A model generated the notes under the pieces. It made no database searches, was not told where the DNA came from, and worked only from the letters and a program-made list of their open reading frames with translations. Both the position numbers and the translations under genes were made by a program. From QKTW01 sp052161885 (lineage in GTDB: Bacteria; Bacteroidota; Bacteroidia; Chitinophagales; Chitinophagaceae), in assembly GCA_052161885.1 (NCBI GenBank), contig CP197396.1, positions 3,410,001 through 3,474,000 on the forward strand: DNA of 64,000 nucleotides, in the 5' to 3' direction. How positions within the stretch are numbered: position 1 is the stretch's first letter; each line of letters opens with the position of its first letter. Below are positions 43,767 to 52,345 of this stretch, one piece after another.

Positions 43767-46252
43767 TACCCCACCGGGTCCACATCCGGAACTATCTGCA
43801 CACCACTGAAGCCTCTTTCTGATATAATGCGCAACCGCTGTTCTTTTATAACAGATTTTACGTGTTCCAGCACACGGCTGTCGCGTGGACATTTGAGCCA
43901 CAGCTCCTGAATATACTGATTCCGCACACGCGCTACCAATGCAGGCGCAGGCCCCTGTATGGCGATGCCTTCTATATTCTGTAACGCAGTAGCCATAACA
44001 CCCGCGGCCTGTACGGCTTTCGGCTCTTCCTTATGGCGGAAAACGATCTTAATCAGTCTGGTGTAGGGTGGATAGCCAAACGCTTCACGGTAGCGTATCT
44101 CATTTTCGTAAAACGCAGTAACATTATGCTCCCGCACCCATTGCAGTACGGGGTGCTGCAGGTTGTACACCTGTATCAGTACCTTACCTGCACCATCTGC
44201 ACGGCCCGCCCGTCCGCTCACTTGTTCCATGAGCTGAAAAGCACGCTCATTCACACGGAAATCGGGGTAACTCAGCAGGCTGTCGGCACTTAAAATACCC
44301 ACTAGTCCTACAGTGCCGAAGTCGAGACCTTTTACAACCATTTGCGTCCCTACAAGAATGTCTATTTTCTGCTTGCCCAGCTGATCCAGCAGCTGCGGCA
44401 GGCTTTGTTTGCCGCGCATGCTGTCAATGTCCATGCGTGCCACACGTGCCTTGGGAAAAAGATGCTGTATCTCCTCTTCTATTTTTTCTGTACCGAAAGT
44501 TTTGCTGATAAGCTGGTTGCTGCCACATGCCGGGCAATTATGCACCACAGGCGTTTTGGTGCCGCAGTAGTGGCAGTGCAGCTTGTCGGTGGCCTTGTGA
44601 TAAGTAAGTGTTACTGCACAGTTTTTACACTGCGGCACCCAGCCACATGTTGTGCACATCTGAAAGGGTGCGTAACCGCGTCTGTTCTGGAACAGGATCA
44701 CTTGTTTTTTCTGCGCCAGTGTATCTGTAATAGCCTGCTGCAGCTCGGGCGTAAGCATACGTATACCTTGCTGCTTTACTTTGGTCAGGCTTGCAGCATT
44801 TACTATTTGTATTTCCGGCATCTGTACACCCAGGTAGCGCTCATTGAGTTTTATATATGCATACTTGCCCTGCTTTGCATTAAACAGGCTTTCTGCTGAC
44901 GGAGTGGCCGAGCCCAGTATCACTTTGGCATGGTGCAGCGATGCAAGAAAAATAGCTGCATCACGTGCCTGAAAACGCGGAGCGGGGTCTTTTTGTTTAT
45001 AAGATGAATCGTGTTCTTCATCGGTGACAATAAGGCCCAGGTTATTGAATGGCAACCACAGCGCCGATCGTGCACCCACTACTATTTTATACTTCCCGTT
45101 CTGTACTTTTTCCCATATCTCTACCCGCTCATTATTGCTGAAGCGCGAATGGTAGACGCCCAGCTCTTCGCCAAAATATGCCCTGAGCCTGCCTACCAGC
45201 TGAGTGGTCAATGCTATTTCCGGCAGGAGGAACAACGCCTGTCTACCAGCTGCAATGCATTCTTTTATACGATGGATGTACAGCAGCGTTTTGCCGCTGC
45301 CGGTTACGCCCTGCAGTAACGCGACATCCTTTTCTTCAAGTCCTTTCTGCAGCTCATCATACGCTTTTTGCTGCGCCGGTGTAAAATCTATTTGTCTGGA
45401 TTCTGCTTCTCCTTCATAGAGCAGTCGGTCCACATCTTTTTCAGTAACAACGAAAATGTTTTTGTCGGCAAGCGATTTAACCTGCGCTGCTGTAGCTTTT
45501 GTGCGTTCGAGCAAGTCCTGCTGCCGTACAAATCCGTTCTGACGAGACAGCTGTATATATGCCATGAGCAGCTCCAGCTGTTTGGGCGCACGCTGCAGGG
45601 CATCAAACAAAGCTATCAGCCGCGGCTCCTCGTGGTAGGCCTCTGCAAGCATTACCACTTTCTCTTTTTTGGGTTTGTATGATGATTCCAGTGAATCGTC
45701 AATAATTACGCACTCGTTTTCGAGCAGCTCGTTGAGTACTGCCGCAAACAGACGCATGCCCGTTATATTGCGGAGATCGGTTACCGACAGCTCTTTGCGC
45801 ACTTCCAGTATTTCCACTGCGCGGAAGGCCTCATTGCTCCATTCATACACCACATCGTCATGTTCCGGGGCCCACAGCAGGCGTGTTTCGCCCATTAGCT
45901 TCAGGTGAGCGGGCAGTGCTGCCTGCATTACCTCTCCCGGTGCAGCTATGTAGTATTGTGTTATCCATTTCCAGAACTGAAGCTGCAGGGTATTGACAAC
46001 GGGTTCTTCGTCCAGTATCTTTTTTATGGGCTTTACCTGGTACGCTTCGGGCTTGTCATTATGTAGCCGCTCAACGATACCCGCATACTGTTTGTTTTTT
46101 CCCAGCGACACTTCTACGCGCATACCCGGCTGCAGCAATCCCTGCATCTGCTCCGGCACACCATAGGTAAGCACCTGCGGCAGATTGAGCGGCAGGATGA
46201 TATCTGCAAAACGATGTTCGGATGAAGAAGCTGCAAATAGCTGGGAATGCAT
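43766..46252 (-). CDS. priA: Primosomal replication restart helicase N'
   Basis: An 828-residue PriA helicase that reloads replication forks. The N-terminal DNA-binding domain (YGVPEQMQGLLQPGMRVEV) leads to helicase motifs: Walker A GVTGSGKT, Walker B DEEHD, GSATPS, and motif VI QVSGRAGRAD. The zinc-binding insert carries paired cysteines (CTTCGWVPQCKNC, CHYCG, CPACG). Length is near the 730-830 range of the family. It is convergent with the lipoprotein gene and the stop abuts that gene's terminator. Divergent from clpX across a 314-base repeat-rich gap. Confidence 0.97.
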   Translation of the reverse strand: MHSQLFAASSSEHRFADIILPLNLPQVLTYGVPEQMQGLLQPGMRVEVSLGKNKQYAGIVERLHNDKPEAYQVKPIKKILDEEPVVNTLQLQFWKWITQYYIAAPGEVMQAALPAHLKLMGETRLLWAPEHDDVVYEWSNEAFRAVEILEVRKELSVTDLRNITGMRLFAAVLNELLENECVIIDDSLESSYKPKKEKVVMLAEAYHEEPRLIALFDALQRAPKQLELLMAYIQLSRQNGFVRQQDLLERTKATAAQVKSLADKNIFVVTEKDVDRLLYEGEAESRQIDFTPAQQKAYDELQKGLEEKDVALLQGVTGSGKTLLYIHRIKECIAAGRQALFLLPEIALTTQLVGRLRAYFGEELGVYHSRFSNNERVEIWEKVQNGKYKIVVGARSALWLPFNNLGLIVTDEEHDSSYKQKDPAPRFQARDAAIFLASLHHAKVILGSATPSAESLFNAKQGKYAYIKLNERYLGVQMPEIQIVNAASLTKVKQQGIRMLTPELQQAITDTLAQKKQVILFQNRRGYAPFQMCTTCGWVPQCKNCAVTLTYHKATDKLHCHYCGTKTPVVHNCPACGSNQLISKTFGTEKIEEEIQHLFPKARVARMDIDSMRGKQSLPQLLDQLGKQKIDILVGTQMVVKGLDFGTVGLVGILSADSLLSYPDFRVNERAFQLMEQVSGRAGRADGAGKVLIQVYNLQHPVLQWVREHNVTAFYENEIRYREAFGYPPYTRLIKIVFRHKEEPKAVQAAGVMATALQNIEGIAIQGPAPALVARVRNQYIQELWLKCPRDSRVLEHVKSVIKEQRLRIISERGFSGVQIVPDVDPVG

Positions 46253-46538
46253 AGCTGTGCAATTTACAGTAAATGGAGAATAGTCAATAATGAATGATTA
46301 ATAGTGAATGATAATACCAATATTTAAATTCCAAATCCCGAAAATCACACGCGCACACCTCAATACTCAAATCTCCCAAATCTAAATTCCAAAACCTACG
46401 TCTCAAATCTCAATACTCACATCTCAAATCCCGGAACCCGGCCCCATTACTCACATCCCAAATCACCCATTTGCAACATATTAACGCCATGTGGCAAATA
46501 TTCACAATCCATAAAAACGGCAATTCCTTACATTAGAT
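46253..46538. repeat. Low-complexity intergenic region with degenerate heptamer repeats
   Basis: No gene in the 314 bases between priA and clpX. At 46401-46435 seven-base words run in register: TCTCAAA, TCTCAAT, ACTCACA, TCTCAAA, TCCCGGA; looser copies extend back to about 46331 and on to about 46470. The purine/pyrimidine composition is strongly skewed on one strand. It resembles the heptamer run near 40951 in unit length but not in sequence. Confidence 0.75.
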
Positions 46539-46546
46539 TACTTTTG
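46539..46546 (+). promoter_or_regulatory. Putative -7 box for clpX
   Basis: TACTTTTG matches TAnnTTTG; the ATG follows 20 bases later, implying a short leader. Confidence 0.5.
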
Positions 46547-46566
46547 CAGGAACGACTAAAATCAAC

Positions 46567-47814
46567 ATGGCAAAACAAAGTGAAAGGAAATGTTCGTTTT
46601 GTGACCGCATGGAGAGTGAAGTAAACATTCTTTTCAGCGGCATGAAAGGCAATATATGCGACCAGTGTATTGAAAATGCACACTACCTCCTGCAGGAAGC
46701 AATGGGCGATGGCGGCAAGAAAAAAGGCTCCGCTTCTACAGACCTCAAGCAGCATAAAATATACAAGCCAAGAGAGGTTAAGGCCTTCCTGGATCAGTAT
46801 GTAATTGGCCAGGACGATGCCAAAAAAGTATTGTCTGTAGCCATATACAACCACTACAAGCGGCTGATGTACCCGCCGCAGGATGATGTGGAGATTGAAA
46901 AATCGAATATCATTATGGTTGGCGAAACCGGCACCGGTAAAACATTACTGGCGAAGACTGTGGCAAAATTGCTGCAGGTACCGTTTGCTATTGTGGATGC
47001 TACTGTATTTACGCAGGCTGGTTATGTAGGAGAAGATGTGGAAAGCATATTGTCCCGCCTGCTGCAGAACTGCGATTTCGACATTGCAGCTGCAGAAAAA
47101 GGCATCATCTTCATCGATGAAATAGATAAAATAGGCCGCAAGGGAGATAATCCGTCTATAACACGTGATGTAAGCGGAGAAGGTGTGCAGCAGGCTCTGC
47201 TCAAGCTGCTCGAAGGCTCTGAAGTGCTGGTGCCACCACAAGGCGGACGCAAACACCCGGAGCAGAAGATGGTAAAAGTAAATACACAGAATATCCTCTT
47301 TATATGTGGCGGTGCTTTTGAAGGCGTGGATAAGATGATCGCGCGCCGTGTGCAAACGTCGGCGTTGGGCTTCAATGCCATAAAAGCGACCAAAGAGATG
47401 GACCGTGCCAACCTCCTGCAGTATATAAATGCCCAGGACCTGCGCACTTTCGGTCTTATCCCTGAGCTGCTTGGCCGTCTGCCAATCGTCACTTACCTCA
47501 ATCCGCTGGACCCGCCGGCATTGAAACGTATTCTCACCGAACCTAAAAATGCGCTCGTCCGCCAGTACACAAGACTGTTTGAATACGAAAACATTAAGCT
47601 GGAAATAGAAGATGCGGCACTGGATTACATGGTAGAAAAAGCAGTGGAATATAAACTCGGCGGCCGTGGGTTACGCGCTATCTGTGAAATGATCCTTACA
47701 GATGCTATGTTTGATATGCCTTCTGAAGAACATAACGGGGTATTTCATCTTACACTCGAATACGCACGACAGATGCTGGAACACTCCAAACTCGACTACA
47801 TGAAAGCAGCCTGA
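46567..47814 (+). CDS. clpX: ATP-dependent Clp protease ATP-binding subunit ClpX
   Basis: A 415-residue AAA+ unfoldase feeding ClpP. The N-terminal zinc-binding domain has four cysteines (CSFC, CDQC). Walker A is GETGTGKT, Walker B IIFIDEIDKIG, and the pore loop GYVGED and sensor GGAFEGVDKMI are present. The IGF-type ClpP-binding loop lies near residue 250. The length is standard. No clpP is in the window. A 52-residue small gene follows 25 bases downstream on the same strand, possibly in the same transcript up to the hairpin at 48018. Confidence 0.97.
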   Translation: MAKQSERKCSFCDRMESEVNILFSGMKGNICDQCIENAHYLLQEAMGDGGKKKGSASTDLKQHKIYKPREVKAFLDQYVIGQDDAKKVLSVAIYNHYKRLMYPPQDDVEIEKSNIIMVGETGTGKTLLAKTVAKLLQVPFAIVDATVFTQAGYVGEDVESILSRLLQNCDFDIAAAEKGIIFIDEIDKIGRKGDNPSITRDVSGEGVQQALLKLLEGSEVLVPPQGGRKHPEQKMVKVNTQNILFICGGAFEGVDKMIARRVQTSALGFNAIKATKEMDRANLLQYINAQDLRTFGLIPELLGRLPIVTYLNPLDPPALKRILTEPKNALVRQYTRLFEYENIKLEIEDAALDYMVEKAVEYKLGGRGLRAICEMILTDAMFDMPSEEHNGVFHLTLEYARQMLEHSKLDYMKAA

Positions 47815-47839
47815 TACATCCAATCTAAATACAAAAACA

Positions 47840-47998
47840 ATGAATGAACTGATCCAGCAACTGGTAGAAAAAGCCGGCCTCACAGAAGAACAGGCAAATA
47901 AATCGGTAGAAGTAATTAAAGACTATATAATGTCAAAACTGCCGCCGATGATGCAGCCAATGGTCGACAACTTTCTCGGCCAGAGCCAGGAAGACTAA
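47840..47998 (+). CDS. Small 52-residue protein, paralog of the next gene
   Basis: An ATG at 47840 gives an acidic 52-residue protein starting MNELIQQLVEKAGLTEEQA, with KLPPMMQPMVDNFLG near the end. It matches the first 50 residues of the gene at 48119 (MQELIQHLVAKAGVTEQQA ... KLPPMMHGVIDNFLG) at roughly half to two-thirds of positions, so it is real and conserved although short. The helix-turn-helical arrangement looks like a small alpha-helical domain. Function is unknown. It lies 25 bases after clpX and before a strong terminator. Confidence 0.8.
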   Translation: MNELIQQLVEKAGLTEEQANKSVEVIKDYIMSKLPPMMQPMVDNFLGQSQED

Positions 47999-48017
47999 AC
48001 AGAATTTTCAAAAACTT

Positions 48018-48057
48018 ACGCGTCCGTACCATCCAGGTGCGGACGCGTTTTCTTTTT
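48018..48057 (+). terminator. Terminator after the 52-residue gene
   Basis: Thirteen-base stem ACGCGTCCGTACC / GGTGCGGACGCGT with one G-T pair, followed by a T-rich run. Confidence 0.82.
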
Positions 48058-48118
48058 GTTACCTGCCGCAAAAGCGGCACAGGAATTGTTACATTTAATT
48101 AATAAAAAAACACATACC

Positions 48119-48523
48119 ATGCAAGAGCTCATTCAGCATCTCGTTGCCAAAGCAGGCGTAACCGAGCAGCAGGCAGAACAATCCATTCATGCCATGAAGG
48201 AATATATACAGGGAAAATTGCCGCCCATGATGCACGGTGTCATTGATAATTTCCTCGGAACCGCTCCTGCTGCTGCCGCAGATCACCTGGATGCAACCGC
48301 AGATACCAAAGAAGAAGACTTTCTTTCAAAAGCTAAGGCAACAGCCGGGAATGTGAGCGACAAAATTGAAGATTTTGCAAAAGATGCCGGTGATAAAATA
48401 GGTACAATGGCAAATACCGCCGGCGATAAAATCCATGACCTTGCCGATAAAGCGGGCGATATGGCCGAAGATGCGCTAAACAAACTGAAGCATATGTTTG
48501 GCAGCGATGAAGAGAAAAAATAA
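48119..48523 (+). CDS. Small helical protein with LEA-like amphipathic repeats
   Basis: A 134-residue acidic protein. Residues 1-50 are the same small helical domain as the preceding 52-residue protein. Residues 75-130 are Ala/Asp/Lys-rich with a periodic pattern (DKIEDFAKDAGDKI, TAGDKIHDLADKAGD), like late-embryogenesis-abundant or YtxH-type stress proteins that form amphipathic helices. The start at 48119 is chosen by the match to the paralog; an upstream frame to 48056 adds 21 unmatched residues. Function is unknown; a stress or envelope-protective role is inferred from composition only. A bidirectional terminator follows at 48541. Confidence 0.8.
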   Translation: MQELIQHLVAKAGVTEQQAEQSIHAMKEYIQGKLPPMMHGVIDNFLGTAPAAAADHLDATADTKEEDFLSKAKATAGNVSDKIEDFAKDAGDKIGTMANTAGDKIHDLADKAGDMAEDALNKLKHMFGSDEEKK

Positions 48524-48540
48524 AAAATAATACCATAAAT

Positions 48541-48576
48541 AAAAATCCCGGACATGTTACTGCCCGGGATTTTTTA
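48541..48576. terminator. Bidirectional terminator between the LEA-like gene and rnhA
   Basis: Stem AAAATCCCGG / CCGGGATTTT, 12-base loop, with a T-run on both strands; the flanking genes converge. Confidence 0.8.
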
Positions 48577-48618
48577 TACAGAATACGGCCGTGAAACAAC
48601 TGTGGTGCAGGTTTGTCG

Positions 48619-49092
48619 TCACCTGTCCTTTACTGCATCCCGCACCATTTTTCTCGATAGCTTATCTGCCTCTGTGTTATAATTTGGCTCATCGCCCTTC
48701 TTCTGATGCGCCTTTACTTTTACCATTTGAATACGAGGATCTTCGAGCAGGCTCAATAATTCCTGTACAAGATCTGCGTTTTTTATCTCGGTTCCCCTAC
48801 GTGTTGTAAACTGCCTGGCCGCCAGTTTTTCCTCCCTGTCTGCGAGCTGTGTTACATACTGGCTATCTGAAAATATATGAATTTGCGTGCCGGCAGGATA
48901 ATGCTGCCGTATATGGTGTATTGATTCTATAACCGCCAATAGTTCCATACGGTTGTGCGTCGTGTCCTGCTTCAGACCGCTAAGCACTATCTTTTCATCC
49001 CCACCCAGCAGTACGGCTGCCCATGCTCCGGTGCACAGCTGCGTATGGCAACTTCCGTCAGTATATACATGAATGATCTTATTGGCCGGCAT
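48619..49092 (-). CDS. rnhA: Ribonuclease HI
   Basis: A 157-residue type I RNase H that cuts the RNA of RNA-DNA hybrids. Catalytic acidic residues are Asp12 (YTDGSC), Glu50 (NRMELLAV), Asp76 (FSDSQYV) and Asp143 (NTEADKLSR), and His129 (KAHQKKGD) matches the family's flexible-loop His. The length is right. It follows the RRM gene on the minus strand at 65 bases. Confidence 0.93.
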   Translation of the reverse strand: MPANKIIHVYTDGSCHTQLCTGAWAAVLLGGDEKIVLSGLKQDTTHNRMELLAVIESIHHIRQHYPAGTQIHIFSDSQYVTQLADREEKLAARQFTTRRGTEIKNADLVQELLSLLEDPRIQMVKVKAHQKKGDEPNYNTEADKLSRKMVRDAVKDR

Positions 49093-49157
49093 CGGTTAAA
49101 GATAAGCGCAATACCTGTTGGATGGTGTGGCGGCAATGGCAGACTATACAGACCGCT

Positions 49158-49391
49158 TTACACTCTGGCCACTTCGATAAACCGGTTCATAAAATACATA
49201 CTGTTCAGATTGCTGATCGCTTTTTCGGCCTGGCGGAATCCCTCGATCTCCACAAAACCAAATCCCTGCGACCGGCCGGTTCGGCTATTGGCTACTATTT
49301 TAATGTCTTTTACCTGGCCGTATTGCATAAAAAGATCGCGCAGCTGATGTTCTGTCACCAGCACATTCAGGTTGCCTACATAGATGTTCAT
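49158..49391 (-). CDS. Small RNA-recognition-motif protein
   Basis: A 77-residue protein made of a single RRM. RNP2 is IYVGNL near the N-terminus and RNP1 is SQGFGFVEI. Bacterial RRM proteins of this size are known in cyanobacteria and Bacteroidota as RNA-binding proteins, in some cases cold-induced. The start at 49391 gives the usual MNIYVGNL opening; a longer frame to 49454 adds 21 residues before it. It may be transcribed with rnhA. Confidence 0.93.
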   Translation of the reverse strand: MNIYVGNLNVLVTEHQLRDLFMQYGQVKDIKIVANSRTGRSQGFGFVEIEGFRQAEKAISNLNSMYFMNRFIEVARV

Positions 49392-49656
49392 AATAAAGGT
49401 TTGTATAATGGGAAAATTATTTTCAATAGCAGATGCCGGGAAGAAAGAAAGCACATTGCATGGTCGCCAGGAGGACTAGTACCAGGTTGAAAGGATTTAG
49501 GCTGAAGCTGTTTTCAATGATCTAAAAGTGTTATTGCGGTCCGTGAATTTATCGTCCGTAAGTTAAATGGCCGAAACCGGCAAAGGTTAAAAGAAGGGGA
49601 ATGTTAAAATAAGAATGCAGATCTGCAGAATAGGGAAACAATTAAATTCCTTAAAA

Positions 49657-49683
49657 ACAAAACGCCCGATACAGGGCGTTTTT
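49657..49683 (-). terminator. Terminator downstream of the folA-linked gene
   Basis: Perfect stem AAAACGCCC / GGGCGTTTT with T-rich flanks on both sides; it sits 2 bases past the stop at 49685. Confidence 0.8.
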
Positions 49684-49684
49684 A

Positions 49685-50092
49685 TCAGGTTTTGATCACA
49701 AAATGTTGTTTCACCAGAAATTCTTCCCTGGAAAATAATAATCCATAATTATACAGATCCATACTCAAGGTTACTTCCGGGCGTGAGGAAATCTGTTTCC
49801 AATTATCTGAAAATAATATATTTCTGTGAATTGATTTTACAATAATTACTCTTTCAGGCACAGCATTGTCTAATAATGCATTTATATTTTCAACATTTAC
49901 AGCAGACAAGTCTTCTATTATGACAACTGGGTATTCCCGGAAATATTCTGCGATCTTTTGCAGCAAAGACAATGAATTCTTCGGCCGGAGTCCTTTTTCT
50001 ATAAAATCAAATACAAAAGGAGAATGAACACCATGCCGTGTTTTCGCTTTCAGCCGGTAACTTATGAAGCTTTTAAACTGGTAGCGGTTCAC
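49685..50092 (-). CDS. Reduced methyltransferase-like protein, SAM-binding core missing
   Basis: A 135-residue protein with a GTG start that overlaps the folA stop by 4 bases (GTGA). Residues 18-31 (TRHGVHSPFVFDF) match the N-terminus, and residues 105-133 (DLYNYGLLF ... KQHFVI) the C-terminus, of the Bacteroidota class I SAM methyltransferase family of about 230-260 residues. The glycine-rich SAM-binding core in between is not there. Either an internal deletion left an intact frame or this is a minimal non-catalytic derivative. The comparison is from memory of the family, not a search. The position right after folA suggests translational coupling. Confidence 0.65.
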   Translation of the reverse strand: MNRYQFKSFISYRLKAKTRHGVHSPFVFDFIEKGLRPKNSLSLLQKIAEYFREYPVVIIEDLSAVNVENINALLDNAVPERVIIVKSIHRNILFSDNWKQISSRPEVTLSMDLYNYGLLFSREEFLVKQHFVIKT

Positions 50093-50595
50093 AGTGCAAT
50101 CCTTTCATAACGTTGAAAAGTAAATGGGAAAGCATGCTTTTCATCAGCTTCATGCGCTTCCTCCCAATCCATGTGCCAGTGGCTATGGTCTATATGCGGA
50201 AAAAAAGCATCGGCGCCCGCTACCGTTGTTTCTACCCGTGTAATGTACAACCGGTCGGCCAGGTCTATAGATTCCTCAAATATCTTCCCGCCGCCAATAA
50301 TAAAGCCCTCTTCATTTTTTTCCTCTTCCAGTCGTGCAATGGCATCGCGGATATCATTGAAATGAAGCACTCCTTCAGGAAGAGACAGATCTTCCTGGCG
50401 GGAGAGCACAATATTGAGCCTGCCGGGCAGCGGCTTACCACCCAGCGAATCGAATGTTTTCCGGCCCATAATAACGGGCTTGCCCAGCGTGGTTTGCTTA
50501 AAGAATTTCAGGTCTTTAGGCAGGTGCCACGGTAAGTTATTATGGATACCTATTTCATTGTGTTGCCCTGCGGCCACTATCATGGAGATGATCAT
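50089..50595 (-). CDS. folA: Dihydrofolate reductase
   Basis: A 168-residue DHFR that reduces dihydrofolate with NADPH. The N-terminal IVAAGQHNEIGIHNNLPWHLP carries the Trp and Asp-region pattern, PVIMGRKTFDSLG the NADPH site, and GGGKIFEESI the late NADPH loop. Size is right. It is 86 bases downstream of thyA on the same strand; the pair forms the usual thymidylate/folate cycle set, since ThyA produces the dihydrofolate that this enzyme recycles. Confidence 0.96.
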   Translation of the reverse strand: MIISMIVAAGQHNEIGIHNNLPWHLPKDLKFFKQTTLGKPVIMGRKTFDSLGGKPLPGRLNIVLSRQEDLSLPEGVLHFNDIRDAIARLEEEKNEEGFIIGGGKIFEESIDLADRLYITRVETTVAGADAFFPHIDHSHWHMDWEEAHEADEKHAFPFTFQRYERIAL

Positions 50596-50610
50596 ACAGT
50601 CTGAGATTGA

Positions 50611-50671
50611 GAATTGAAAATCTATTTCAGCAGCGCCAATGCACTATTACTTACATGGCAATTTTCAATTC
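50611..50671. repeat. Inverted repeat in the thyA-folA gap
   Basis: Perfect 11-base arms GAATTGAAAAT (50611-50621) and ATTTTCAATTC (50661-50671) around a 39-base spacer. It has no U-run suited to a classical terminator; it could be a regulatory hairpin for folA or a chance pair in AT-rich sequence. Confidence 0.6.
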
Positions 50672-50681
50672 AATTTATGTT

Positions 50682-51476
50682 TTAAATAGCTACGGGCGCT
50701 TTTATTGCCGGGTGGTGCTGGTAGTTTTCGAGTGTAAAATCCTCATATACGAAGTCAAAAAGGTCTTTTACATCCGGGTTGAGCTTCATGACAGGCAGCG
50801 GATATGGTGTTCGTGTCAGCTGGATTTTTGCCTGTTCTACGTGATTGCTGTAGAGGTGTACATCCCCAAACGTATGGATGAAGTCGCCAGGCTGCAAGCC
50901 GCATACCTGAGCCATCATCATGGTGAGCAAAGCATACGACGCTATATTGAAAGGCACGCCCAGGAATACATCGGCACTACGCTGGTATAACTGGCAACTG
51001 AGTTTTCCTTCTGCTACATAAAACTGGAATAATGCATGGCAGGGACTAAGCTTCATCTTAGGAAGATCAGCCACATTCCAAGCATTTACGATCATGCGGC
51101 GGCTGTCGGGGTTGGTTTTTATCTGGTGCAGTACGTCTTTGATCTGATCATATATGGTACCGTCTGCGCCGGTCCAGCTGCGCCACTGATGGCCGTACAC
51201 AGGGCCAAGGTTCCCGTTTGCGTCAGCCCACTCGTCCCATATGCTTACGCCATGTTCTTTAAGATAGGCAATATTGGTATCGCCTTTCAGAAACCAGAGT
51301 AACTCGTGAATGATTGATTTCAGATGTACTTTTTTGGTGGTCACGAGCGGAAAACCATCCTGCAGGTTAAAGCGCATCTGGTAGCCAAAACAACTGATGG
51401 TGCCTGTACCTGTACGGTCGCTTTTTTCCACTCCGGTATCGAGAATATGTTGAAGTAATTGAAGGTACTGTTGCAT
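50682..51476 (-). CDS. thyA: Thymidylate synthase
   Basis: A 264-residue ThyA that methylates dUMP with methylenetetrahydrofolate. Catalytic Cys146 lies in LSPCHALFQFYV at the same number as in E. coli; Arg-rich RSRTG-like SDRTGTGTIS (residues 19-28) and the GPVYGHQWR motif (91-99) are present, as is LYQRSADVFLGVPFNIASY. The length equals the E. coli enzyme. It is followed by folA. Confidence 0.98.
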   Translation of the reverse strand: MQQYLQLLQHILDTGVEKSDRTGTGTISCFGYQMRFNLQDGFPLVTTKKVHLKSIIHELLWFLKGDTNIAYLKEHGVSIWDEWADANGNLGPVYGHQWRSWTGADGTIYDQIKDVLHQIKTNPDSRRMIVNAWNVADLPKMKLSPCHALFQFYVAEGKLSCQLYQRSADVFLGVPFNIASYALLTMMMAQVCGLQPGDFIHTFGDVHLYSNHVEQAKIQLTRTPYPLPVMKLNPDVKDLFDFVYEDFTLENYQHHPAIKAPVAI

Positions 51477-51483
51477 AGCAATG

Positions 51484-51491
51484 CAAAATTA
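51484..51491 (-). promoter_or_regulatory. Putative -7 box for thyA
   Basis: Minus-strand TAATTTTG matches TAnnTTTG and ends 7 bases before the ATG, which implies an almost leaderless mRNA. Confidence 0.4.
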
Positions 51492-51591
51492 AGTGTTTCA
51501 CCGCCGCCTTATGTCATCTTTCTCCCCCGGATGGGGATAACGATGAAAATACGCTCCTGTATTTGTAACTTGCGCCCAACTTTATATTTTC

Positions 51592-52311
51592 ATGAGCCAG
51601 GTGCTATCTATAGTTATTCCCGCTTACAATGAGGGCCCTACCATTCACCATATTCTGGATAAGGTAAAAACGGTGCAGTTGATCGGCGATATCCGGAAAG
51701 AGGTGATTATTGTAAATGACTGTTCAAAAGACAATACTGAAGAATCTATTCTTGCCTATAAGAATAACAACCCTGACATGCCGATTACCTATTATAAACA
51801 CGAGGTAAACCAGGGCAAAGGGGCAGCATTGCACACAGGCATCAGAAAAGCAACCGGTGATTTTGTAATTGTACAGGATGCAGACCTGGAGTACGATCCT
51901 AATGAGTATAACTTATTGCTGCAGCCTATACTCGATGGTTTTGCCGATGTTGTATACGGATCCCGTTTTATGGGCGGCAACCCGCATCGTATCCTGTTTT
52001 TCTGGCACTCTATCGGCAACCGCTGGCTTACCACACTGTCTAATATGCTCACCAATCTGAACCTGACAGATATGGAAACCTGCTATAAACTGTGCCGCAG
52101 GGAAGTGATCCAGTCACTTGACCTGAAGGAGAAACGCTTCGGTTTTGAGCCTGAAGTAACTGCCAAGCTGTCGAGAGCACCTAAAGTGCGTATATATGAA
52201 GTAGGTATTTCTTATTACGGCCGCACTTATGAAGAAGGCAAAAAAATAGGCTGGAAGGATGGCTTCCGTGCAATATGGTGCATCCTTAAGTATAATCTCT
52301 GGAACAAGTAA
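51592..52311 (+). CDS. Glycosyltransferase family 2 (dolichol-phosphate mannosyltransferase-like)
   Basis: A 239-residue GT-A enzyme. It begins VIPAYNEGPTIHHILDKV; the nucleotide and metal-binding Asp residues are in VNDCSKDNT and VQDADLEYDP; METCYKLCRREV near residue 160 is typical of the DPM1-like subgroup that moves sugar onto polyprenyl phosphate. No membrane segment is present. The gamma carbonic anhydrase gene follows 34 bases later. Confidence 0.93.
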   Translation: MSQVLSIVIPAYNEGPTIHHILDKVKTVQLIGDIRKEVIIVNDCSKDNTEESILAYKNNNPDMPITYYKHEVNQGKGAALHTGIRKATGDFVIVQDADLEYDPNEYNLLLQPILDGFADVVYGSRFMGGNPHRILFFWHSIGNRWLTTLSNMLTNLNLTDMETCYKLCRREVIQSLDLKEKRFGFEPEVTAKLSRAPKVRIYEVGISYYGRTYEEGKKIGWKDGFRAIWCILKYNLWNK

Positions 52312-52345
52312 ACTTTCATATCTCTAATCAATCAAAAACAACCAT

